Shown piece by piece: positions 24,001-36,000 of a DNA stretch of 64,000 nucleotides. Origin of the DNA: Pipra filicauda (lineage: Eukaryota; Chordata; Aves; Passeriformes; Pipridae); NCBI RefSeq assembly GCF_003945595.2, contig NW_024103729.1, forward strand, positions 1,856,950-1,920,949, written 5' to 3'. Made by a program: the position numbers and the translations under genes. Under the pieces are notes generated by a model. The model was not told the origin of the DNA. It saw only the letters and a program-made list of their open reading frames with translations, and did no database searches. Numbering within the stretch: the stretch's first letter is position 1; each line of letters opens with the position of its first letter.

Positions 24001-27000
24001 AAAAATGGGAAGGGTCTGAGGCATTTTTCAATGAAAGTTTGCGAAAAAGTTCAGCGTAAAGGAACAACTTCGTACAACGAAGTGGCCGATGAGCTGGTGT
24101 CAGAGTTCACAAATTCCAACAGCCACTTGGCTGCAGACTCGGTAAGCGAAGAGGGGGTGAAACTGTTATACCATTACAGATTTGTCTTGTTTATCGTGGG
24201 GTTCTGTTCCTTCTGCTTCTGCACTATCCTGCCACAGTCCATACTTTCCTTCACTTACTTGACTACTTCTCAAATATAAAGACTTATCCTCAGAAATTCA
24301 AAAACAGAGAATTAAAATGAAGAATTGAACTCCCTCTAAATTATAAACAAAGTAGACAAGTCCGCCAAAATAATTAACTTTAAGAAAAGGCTGTTCTTGC
24401 ACCCACCATGTGTGGTCTTGTCTGGCTTTTCAATAGTGACAGACTTGCCATGGTGGGAATTTCCTGCACAGATGCTTCCAGCAGGCCTGAAGCTTCCACC
24501 TGTAGCCAGACATGCTCATGTGGTATCCAAGGAGTAGCACAGGTGAAGGATCATATTTTAATAGCACTCTGACTTGAACTGCTATTTTGGCATTTTATCT
24601 TCTACATATCTAGGATGTGCTCAATTGTCTTTCCTTTTTTAATTCTTTCACTGTAATTAATGCTGAATTGTTTTCTTAGCAGGCTTATGATCAGAAAAAT
24701 ATTAGACGGAGAGTTTACGATGCCCTCAACGTCCTGATGGCAATGAACATCATTTCAAAGGAGAAGAAGGAAATCAGATGGATTGGCCTTCCTACAAACT
24801 CAGCTCAGGAATGTCAGAATCTAGAGGTAAGGGGAGGTACATGGGAAATTCTGTTTAGTTCCCAGGTTGTGATAATGGAGTTGCTCCTCTTTACAAGAGG
24901 GTTTTTTTCTCAGTTTGGAACTGATTGGGTTTGATTCTTGCACACTATGAAAATACAACTTTTGATATTGGAATAAACTGAAAGGATATGTTTGATAAGC
25001 TTAGTTCAGCTTTGTTTATTTAGTATGTGTTACATAAAGTTTTTTTAAACCCCAAGCTGTTTACCTAACAAAAATGGACAGTGGTGTAATAGCTTGAATT
25101 AACCAGAAGAAAGTCAAAAGAATAGAAGTCCAATTCTCTATTAATGTCTGTACTTGGAAATATGATTCAAAGGAAATTAAATTGAAAAGTAATTCCTGCT
25201 AGGGTGTCAAATACTAGTTATGAACTGCCAGAAAAACAAAAAAGAAGTTTAACTTATTGGTTATTTCCATTATTTTTCCAGCAGGCTAAGAGTTACAGTG
25301 GTTTTTTGCAGGGATGCCAGAATTTATATGCACAAATGTTGCTTGTCCTTCAGGCCAAATGTGCTATAAATAAAACCACAAGTCACTGTATTTACTGCAG
25401 CGAGCTGTAATGGCTGTTTGCAAATACATCTTCATGTTTACTAGATTTGTGATATTTGTGCAGTAGGTATCTTAAGAGGTGGGTGGCGCCTTTCCAGTAG
25501 AGAACAGCTCTTTTTGTGCAGTCATTTACATCAATTGTCTTTCTAGGTGTGGTAACAGAAAAGCTTTTGCTGTTCTTGTCCACTACAGCACTTGGCAAAT
25601 ACACTTCCCCAAGGAGAATGCATGTGCTCAGTAATTATACTCCAGGGTGGGTTCTTTAAATTATGGATAAATTTACCCTTTGCATACATTCATGTGGATG
25701 CATTCTCTTCAATATATGTTATTGTTACAAATATAGAACTTGTGTTATCTTCAATGATCATATGTGATTCACTGTTTCAGGCTCTAATTACATATGCACA
25801 AAATGGAAGCCAGGCATATTTTTTTTAAAAACGTTGCTTCCTCTGACATAATAGAAGAGAATGTAAAATACAGTTACATTTTTATGGTGTGAAAATCAGA
25901 ATTAATTTTGCTTTTAAAGCTGTACAAATTGCCAACTCTTCTTACAGTGTAAATCCTAATAAGATTACCAGTACAAAAAAATTGTTATATAGAAACCATG
26001 CCTAAATGAAATCTGCACTGTTTATTGGTTTTAAGAATCCCAGGAAAAAAAGTCATTTACTGTGCTCTGAAGGAAGCATTTTAAACATTGAAGTGTGTGA
26101 GGAGGGAACCACCACAGAGCAACACCGTAAATAGGACGGAGGGAACCACCACAGAGCAATACTGTAAATAGGACAGAGGGGTTGGGCCAGCTGAGTTTTA
26201 AAAGACTGTATCATTTATTTTCAGTGGTTGAATGAAGAGGTAATTTAAGGGTTTAATATTTTGGGGAGCAATGATACAGTGCTGGCACCAACAGGATGAG
26301 GAAGAACCCCTTGTAACCATGATGACACTTGTCCAGTTCTCTCCTGTTGCCCTGGAGGACATTCCAAAAGCTGCTGTACCTGCAGGGCCCGAAGGCATCC
26401 AGCACTCCAGCTCTCCCAAACACTCCACACACGGGGGAGGATGGCTTGGCCCCAGAAACTGCCATTAACAAAACTCTTGCAAGAGAAGGATTCTGTGCTC
26501 ATATAGAAAATGTTACCTCTACCCCCTTTTTGGGGTCGAGGTAATCACGAGATTTGTTCCTGCAGTCTTGTGAGTTTAATGGAGTCTCAAACAAAAAGAG
26601 GTCACTGGAAAGGTGGAGGTGATGATCCTGAGCCCAGCCTCCAAACATTTATGTCTAGTAGGTCGCAGTTAGAACAGTGGGACGTGCACAACTGCTGAAG
26701 AGTGGAGGGCAGAAGGAAAAAAACCCCAAAAATAAAAAACACAAACCCCAAAGCGCCCCCTCAAGCAAGTGTTTGATTTGGTGCTAATTGGCTCTCAGTT
26801 CACAGTACGAAGAGCAATGGGTGGGGAGATAATAGTCTCTTGTAATAATTAATTCCTTACTGGAGTTAAAATTGTTGACAAAGAAAGAAATTACCGTTTG
26901 ACAGACCTGTTTACTGGAGAAACTCATATGACCAGGCAATTCACCCCGTTTTCAAAGAAAGCCTTTCAGTTTGCACAATGGAACAGATGAGGTAACTAAG

Positions 27001-30000
27001 GAAATATCTTGATGCATTTACATTTATCTTTTAAGATAGAAAAACAGAAGCGGATTGAAAGGATAAAACAGAAGCGAGCCCAACTGCAAGAACTGCTGCT
27101 GCAGGTACATTTAATTTTAATTTTTTTTCTGTAAATGAAAGTACATTTCCTAAACCCACACATTTTCATACAGATGCAGTCAGATATAAGAAATCAGTAG
27201 ACAGTGAGTGGTGTCACAAACAGCACCTGTTTAATAACTTCCAGAGAAGAATTTCAAAACTAGTTCTTCAGAGAGAGAAGTGGGTGATAAAGGAGAGGGA
27301 AAAGAGAATACAGATCATGGGAAGAGGGGGGATTTTTGTTAACTTTTGTTTCAGTGTAATGAGCTCCTAGTCTGAGGTAATAAGGCTTAAAAAGTACCAG
27401 AGAAGACCTCGGACTCCAGTGCCCTTTCTAAAGGAATGGGGAAGCTTTAGTGCTCCTTTATTGTTTCTTCTCCAGGGAGTGTGAGTGGGACATAGTCATT
27501 AGGATATGTGTGAGAAATTTGCCTTTAACTTCTGTTCCTGGTGAACTTCACTGTGCAAAGAGAAAGTCAGGCCACAACTTACTTTTTGACAAAATAAGGT
27601 ATTGAGAGTTGGTAAATAAGACCTATGACATTTCATTTCTTGGAAACACTGATGTCTGCTCTTTTATTGTCAGTGATCTTTTTTTTTTTTTCGTACAGCA
27701 AATAGCATTTAAAAACTTGGTACAAAGAAATCAGCAAAATGAACAGCAAAATCAAGGCCCTCCATCTTTGAACTCCACAATACAGCTGCCCTTCTTAATA
27801 GTCAACACTAGCAAAAGAACAATTATAGACTGCAGCATATCAAGTGACAAGTGAGTGTTTATGGAATCAATTTTTACAATTTTATTTTCTTTACAGACTG
27901 GAATTTTTCTTAAAACAAACAAGAGAAATTTTTTTAGCTTACTAATAGTAATTATTGTATTTTACATTTGCAGCTGTCACTCCATGGGGTTGCTTGTTGT
28001 TTTGGTTTGGGTTTTTTAATATTTAATGCAACTACAAGAGTAATAGGAATGAGTTTATCAACACTGCTTTACAAGTTAAGAAAGGTCAACTGTCACTTTA
28101 TGAAAGGCACTTCAGGCTGACATTTCAAAGAGCATCCACTGCACAGAAGAAATAACCGAATGAAACTATATACCAGGACAGCATCACCTTTTCATGAAGC
28201 CATGGTACTGCTTCTGAATATTTACTCTTCATATACCAGAAAACTGTACACAGTCAGAAACAAAGGTGATCCATGTGACACAAAAGTAACGTCCTGGAGG
28301 TGATGATAACAACTTTGAAAGTGTCTTTTAGCACCAAAAAAGGGGCACTTAGTTCTTTGAAGGAAATTACATAGAAATTTGAAAGACTGTCTTTGTATGC
28401 AAACTGCTATAGTTGTATTTATATTAATTTGAAAATATTCCAGTTACATAATTCTGGTGCTCTTTGTCCTGTGAAAATATGGCTGAAGTGTGAGGTGCTG
28501 TTACTTTAACTGGTAATCGGATCACAATAGTTTATCAGCTGAGAATAGCTGGCTTTGCTTTAATACTGTAGATTACAGATTTCACTCTTGGTGTGCAAAT
28601 CCTGGACTGAACTGTGTCAGGCAGCAAAAATAGACAGGCTCTAGTAACCTAAGCACCAACATGCAAAACAGCAATACTATTAAAAGTTGAATTTTTGTAG
28701 AAAATTGGACTGAAGTCCAATACATTCTGTGACAAAACTTTTGGAATACTCCCATCAGCACTGCAGTTAACCAAGCTGGGAATTTCAGGATCAATTTTGG
28801 TTTAGCATAATTATGCCCTTATTTTATAGTCACACTATATAGTTCTTTTGAACAGGGCTCTATATTGAGCTTTGAAGTTGTTAAGAAGTTGAACAATTCC
28901 ATACTGAAACTTCAGAACTGTTGCTTTGAAGTTGTCAGAGGTTAAACTGGCATCTGGGATCTAGAGCAGTGTAGCACACGTGTAACAGCCTCCAACTGTA
29001 TGAAAATGCTGCTACTAAAAGTGAGCACACCAAAATTATTTAAGTTGTCAATACTTCAGTTTATATAACCTGCTTTGGTATTACTGTCACCTGGAGGTCA
29101 TGAAGTGTACGACCCAAATTAAACAAGCTTTCCACTGTGGTTATTATTTGTGCAACTGATTAGTGGCAGCAGCAATATGTAGATAAACAGTGCCAGAATC
29201 TGCTCTGTTTTAAGCACTGTTACCTTGATCTGTTTAATAAGGCAGTTAGCAAAAGTGGGCACTCAGTTTGGAGAATTCACGTCCTGTAGTTTATTGGAGA
29301 GTATTTGTGCTGCTTAACTCCATTACTGGTCAGCTTGAGTGCTTGCCCTGCACTTGGTTCCAGTCCCAACAGCCCACTCTTTAAAGGGCTTTCATTTTTC
29401 TTTCTTCTCCACCTAACATTTATATAAAGCATTGATGTGAGTAAGTCCAATGAAGAGCAAAGCTCACAGCATTAGCTGCTCAAAGTTGTGTTTACAGAAG
29501 ATCTTCTAAAGGAAAGTAATTGTTTGGAAAAGTCATACATATGAGGGTGATGTCGTATCATGAGGCACATAAGTTTGGGTCCTCTAAGCTTTTTCCTATG
29601 CAAGAACAGGCTTTATCCAGCCAAAAGGGAATGAAATTTCTCCCAAATAAAAATGAGAGGTTATTGGGCAAGTTTTGTTTAGAGTTTGAGAAGGTAGATG
29701 GGTGCCAAGCAGCATACTGGGAATGGCATTTCTGAAGTTGGAGTAGGAAAAGCAAAGTTTTCAGATAAAAAGGAAGTGGTTATAAATTATATTGAAAAGA
29801 TGAGGCACAAGAAGTCCCAAGGTACAGTGACACATTTTCCCTCTTAATGTGTTTATGCTGGAAGTAATACAGGTGCAAAACCAAGAGATTTTACAAGGAA
29901 TACAGGATGAGTCATAAAAGAAATGGTGCCTGGAACTGACAATTGCACCCAGCACAAAGCATTATAGCACCAAGTGAAAATTCTGTGCACAGGCACAAGA

Positions 30001-33000
30001 GCTGTAACACTTCTGAGCTTACTGGCTCCAGGTATGGGAAAGCTAATATTAGGAAAAAAAGCCTATCAAGAAAATGGGCATGTGACGTGAGCTTGGAGAG
30101 CAAGTGGAAGACCCACCAGTGAGTTATCTTTCAGAGATTGTATCTCATGGATGGGATAAAGGTCTTGTCAGCAGCAAATGAGGGACTGGGAACCAGCCTT
30201 ATGTTGTGATGCCTGGAGCAGCACGGTCCAGGCTTTTAATAGCCTGTGATTGTAGCTTAAGGCCATTCTAGATGCCCTGCTTTCCTTAAAGCTGTCTTAA
30301 GTTTGTGATACAATGAAGTATCACAATTTCCACTTTTATATGCAATCAAAAAGATTTTCAGAGTCCTGCAGCAGAAGTGGTGTGTTCAGGACTGAACAGA
30401 CTGCTTTGCTAGCTGCATCCAAAAAAGCAAAATTACACCAAGGTAAATAGGTCAGTTCACAGGAGGAGTGTTGCACAGTAGAACAGAAAGTGAAATGTAA
30501 AACAAAGCAAAAACAAAATAGTTATTTTGGTGACAGGGCTGCAGGTGACCTTATTGGCTTTAGTGCAAGTGAAGGTTCATGTTAATAAGGCCTTCCTCTT
30601 CCCCTTTGAAACCACTTAATGAGATTGAAAATTCTAGACTTTCTTCCTGCAGTGGTGAAATTACTTTAATTGAGAAAGTGCCATTTTAAACCCTGTAGGC
30701 AGGAGAGAGAGAGCATTTGTTGCAGTTCTCTTTCCCTAAGGACCCTTTACAGAAAATGAAGAATCTAGACACTTACCTGAGTGCATACAAAAAAAACCAG
30801 AGAAAAAATAAGCAAGAAAAGCACAGCTGTGCTCTTTTCAAAACCATCTCACTTCTAATTTTTTACATGCAGATTTGAATACCTCTTTAATTTCGATAAC
30901 ACTTTCGAGATTCATGATGACAGTGAGGTGCTGAAGAGAATGGGAATGTCCTTTGGGCTCGAAGCAGGCAAGTGCTCAGCTGAGGACCTAAGAACTGCAA
31001 AATCACTGGTGCCAAAAGCTTTAGAAGGCTATATCACAGGTAAGTTAGATGGGACTTTTAAATGTTGTTCCGGATCAAATCCATAACCTTGGTTAACTGA
31101 AGCAAATTTAATTATATTAACCTAAGTTTTATGGGACCTAGTAGGGTTGGTATATTGAACCAGTTGTTTTGCTGTTAATTCTGGAAGCTGTATCATAGTT
31201 GTCCTGTAAATTTAATTCACACTGATTTATAACAACAAACTTCTAAGCGAGCTGCATTATGAAGAAAATATTTCTTAAATAACTAAATTGATACCAAGAA
31301 CAGATTTTCATGCATTAGTATTAATTTTGTGTAACTGGATGTATGGAGAAGCAAACTGGAAGAAGGCAGCTCCTCCCAAGTTGAGGAAAAGGAGAGAAAA
31401 AGAGCATCTGGAACGGGTTGAGTGTAATCCCTCAGGTGCCAGCAGATGCCATCTGAGAACTGAGCTCTAAATAAATCAAGAGGCTCCGAAGGCTTTGGGA
31501 CAGGAGTCTCATGCAGAGGCTTTTACCTCCCCTGTTAGAACTGGTCATGCTTAAACACACTCAAACCTAGAACTCACTCAGTGTTGCATCACTGGACTAG
31601 AGCTGCTAAAATTTGTCATCACTTCCCTTAGTTATTGTCAGAGTGTGTTCTTCTTGCTCTACCCACAGCTTGAACTTAGCCCAACATTTTCTCAGGTTTC
31701 TGGAGGGACTTTATCTGTAAAGGAAGTGTTACCCAATGAATTCCTGTGTAGAGACCTTGGGTTGTGAGCAAAGGGAACAAAGCTATTGCCCTGACTTCCC
31801 TGGTCTTGTTTAAATTGCAGTAGTATAAAACTGTGTCTTTCACAGGAAGGTTGGAAACTTCAAACATTTCACTTAATTTTTTTAAAACTGTCCTAAAATT
31901 GATTTCCTTCAGTTGGCAATATTTAATCTTCATGTCAGGATCTTTAAAATGCAGGCTTTATACTAAAAAAAAAAGGCCATTTTGTTTGCTAAGAGAAATA
32001 TAGTTAAGTGGTCAGGAAGTTGAACACATGTTTTTGTATTCTTGATTTAACTGTGTGAAAGAATTAAGAATGAAACAATTCCTTAAAATTTGTGATGTCA
32101 AAACACTCGTGGATATAACTTAAATTCACATTCAGTAAAATTAGTACACTTTAAATAGCTTAACATTTCAAACTACATCACACATGCTTACGTTTATCAA
32201 CACTTGTTTGTGTTTTCCTGGTCCTCTTGTCCTGTGCATTTTAAAACTAAGATTTCATATTTTAATTTTGATCAGTTTTGAAATTACACTCCAAGTCTCT
32301 ATAAGACACCACTGGTACCAAAAAGAGAAGTTGAAAGAAATCTTGATTTGTTCCTTGCAGATTCTTTCAACTAAAAATTATTTACCATCAGCAACGTAAG
32401 AGAGGGGAAAGGAGTAGAACCCACATCTTTTTAATAGTGTTGCAATGCTTAAGTTACTTAATTGCTCCCACATGTCCAGGATCAAACTAAAATTTCTTTT
32501 TAATTTTAAGCCTGTGTTAATTTACCTTCAGAGAACAGAATGGTTTTTTTACATTTGCACAAACCCCTGTGTCATTACACTATTTCCTGAGTATTTCCCT
32601 GGTAGCAGACCAGCAGCCAGGAACCCATAGAGCCTTTAATTCACAGGAAATGCATTGGGTTTATTTTTCACTCAAATTGCATTGAGGCAATGGGTCACAT
32701 CCAGATGTGGGTTACATTCAGCTGTTTCAGCCTCTGAAAAAATGAGTCCAGAGGTGCTGCTACCAGCACATGGACATTTATTTTAAAGGCTTCTTCTATC
32801 TGTTGTTTGCCACTTAATTACACAACACTAATCTACAGCTAAGATATGAATTGCACAGTAGTGGTTCCTAATGGCAGTAAGTGACAAATAAGGGAAACAG
32901 ACGGAAATGTTTTGCACAGTACCTGAAAATCCAGCATTTGCTTGCTTATTTATTTGTGGTTAAGTGTAACTTTCCATTTTAACCTTGGGAGTCTTTAAAC

Positions 33001-36000
33001 ATTGTTTCTTACACTGCAGGAGTAGTGAAATAAAAGGGTCCACTGGTTTCTAGAATCCATGGTTAGTTCTACAGCTGTCATGATGGCCCTTTTAACTACA
33101 TTGGCTTCAGTTACTACTATACAGGAAAAACAAATCAAGGTCTCCTATTTATTCCCCAAGTAAATTTATTGTGATCAAGATTTATTACAATCACAGTAGT
33201 CACTCCATGAACTCAGCTGCTGTAGAAGCCAGTCCTGTTCTAATATGTCTAAGTAGGTAAGTAATTTCCTGTGCAATGTTAGTTTGACCTTTGCCTGGTC
33301 ATAGTTTGTACTGTGATGCTTGCCAGTAGAACTTGAGGAGCAGTTGGAAGAATCCAAGTCTAAACCAGTTAGATTAAAGAAACTTAAAATAGACAAAAAA
33401 CCTTGGACCATCTCAGCTTTGAAAAGAAATAACTTCTATTTGCATTAAACAACCAAATAAATTGCTTGGAATTGCTGAACTGATTATGTGTGCATGAAAA
33501 CCTTATTAGTGTATTTTCTTTTCAGGAGGATCATGTATTTTAGCCATTCTTCAAGTGCCCAAATTTTAAAAGTAGTGTCTTCTAGGTTTGCTATCAGTTT
33601 CATGATGTCTCAGCAAAAAAAGTGTTGCACTTTTGTAATATGCATTTTAAGTACTACATTGGTGTGATCCTCAGGTATGACTGCCATTGAAATCACCCAA
33701 AGCTAAGGCATATTAACATCACAGAGTAATATATTCTGTATATCTTAAATTTGTTTGTTACATGCTTTTCTGTTGCTTGACTGTCCTAACTGACAACATC
33801 TAAAACAGGATACTTGCACCAGCTTAAGATGCATTCCAGGGTCCCAGTCCTAGTTACACATTCCTGCCCATTTCATTTTGAGCCAGGTACTTTCCTGTGT
33901 GCTCTTCCTGAGCTGGTTCCAGGTACTGAACTACAGGCTTTTTGTCTGGCAGAGGAGTTTCTGACAATTAAACCAGTAGAACTCTCCAGCCAAGGGCTCA
34001 AACCAGAACAGCTCATGTGTGAAGGAGGGAGTGAGGTTGCTGCATGAGCAGAAATACACCACTGACTGAGACAAGCATAAACTCGTAGAACCATATCCAG
34101 AGTAACATCCTGTGCCTTTTGAGCCATGCACAAAGTTACAGGCATACTACTGGCAGTTAATGCAAAACCAAGTCCTGCCTTTGTTAGTTGAGTCCTGACT
34201 CCTAGAAATGAGACTACAGATAAAAAAAAGCAAGCAATAAAAGTTCTGAGGCACTAACAGTTGGAGTAACAGCATCCCACTTTGTGGATCCCACTAAGGC
34301 AGTGGGCAGAGAAAGTGGTGCAGTTTAGGACCTCTAGATTAGAACACTTCTTTTTTCTTCCCTGCACGAAGAAGTGCTCTGCTACGTACCTGTATAATAA
34401 GCCTTGACTGGAAGACGGGCTGGAGTTGGAACTACAGAGCCAAGAGTACCCCCCTGACTGAAGGAGTCTGTTGAGCCATCAACAACAATCCTATGCAGCA
34501 CTTGTACAGTAACTACTAAAGCTGCTCAGAGTATTGCTTTAGAGCCTTCTCATGGAAAGCACAAATTTCTACCAAGGGTATCTGCTGCAAGATATGCCTA
34601 GTTCAGAATAAGAATGCCACTCTTAGACTGGACTTCAGGAAGGTTTTTTCAAGCTGCTTTCCCTGGTTCCTAAGTGGAGCTATTAGTAATTGATCCACTC
34701 TGCTAGAAGAAATAAGTCTTTCCTTGTAGGCAGATTTCTATTGTGACAGACTTTTCTATACTGGAAATGGCTTCAACTCCCTGTCTTTCACAAACTTCCT
34801 TTTTTCCCTGGCTCCCCAGAGCCCACTGAAAAATAGAATTTAGAAATGTAAGGCAATGAAAATACAAGGCAGGGATGTGCATCTATGAACGACCTTTCTG
34901 CCTTGTGCAAAAGCCACACTTTCTTTTACCTTGCTCTTATCCAAAAATGTTAATAAACCACAAGATTACTAGCAGTGTCTTGTTATTCTTCTGGAATATT
35001 AAGCATGTACACACAGGTACACTCCTTCATAATACCAGGAAACAACACTGTGATACATCTCTGTTAATCTAAATACAATGCAGTCATTCCAAATGGCTTA
35101 GCCTCCTCCTGCAAAGATAGGAGGAAGCTGTCAGAACATGTTCTCTGTAACATCAAACCTACATTTAGGGCAATCTTAGTGAAAGCCATCCAGCTATGTC
35201 CACATTTAACTATCCTCATCTATTCTGTCCTCCATAGATCACCCTAAAACTGCCACTTATTAATGTTTGCTGTCACGTTCCAAGGGCTGCTGGCAGGGAC
35301 ACCACTCTTGCTAGCCTTGCTTTGTGACATGTCATTAATACCCAGCTGCTAACAGGTTTCCACAGCACAAGGTAGCCTGTGGATCCATCCCAGTACGTGG
35401 TGAGCCAGTTTTACAGGGCTGTGTCTGCCTGTCCTAGGCAGCACACTGCCAAATCCCAAGGAACCAAAGCCTAACAAGAATGTAGAAGGACAAATGAGGA
35501 CGTGTATGTAACAAACACATTTAATTATTCCTCTTACCTGCTCTTAGAGAACAATTCCAGATAAATATGAGCAGTACAGTCCCACTGTGCTGTAAAGAAC
35601 AGACGTTTTGTTAGGAATAGAATTAATAGTAAGGACTCTGACTCCTGGTTAATGCATCCAGCTGGAACCACATGCAAGCACCATGGAAAAGAACTAGACA
35701 GTCTTGGTAACTGTTTTGATGTTAACTCTGTGTTTAGATGGAATTTGGGCAGGTCAATAGAAATACCTTATCTAAGAAACAAAAACAACCTCCCCCCCCA
35801 AAAAAAATCCCACAAGTGTAATTGGGTCAATGGACTTGTTTTGCTGATTCTCTTGGCAGAAATGTGTGTAATTGGAAACAACTGACAGGTATTACTTGTT
35901 AGGGAATTTGAAAACAAGTGCTATGAGGGTTGTAAGTTACCTGTTCAGGGCCCTCAGGGGGCTTTTAACAAATTACCTGAAGAAATTCAGCATTATTGCA

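Larger units (their letters stand above)
24827..27035 (+). other. TFDP2 intron 7
   Basis: A 2.2-kb intron with a two-copy 37-bp tandem repeat at 26102-26175, an A/C-rich stretch near 26715-26755 and a possible MIR scrap near 26970-27003. Several short open frames at 26.2-26.5 kb overlap on both strands and look spurious. Confidence 0.8.
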
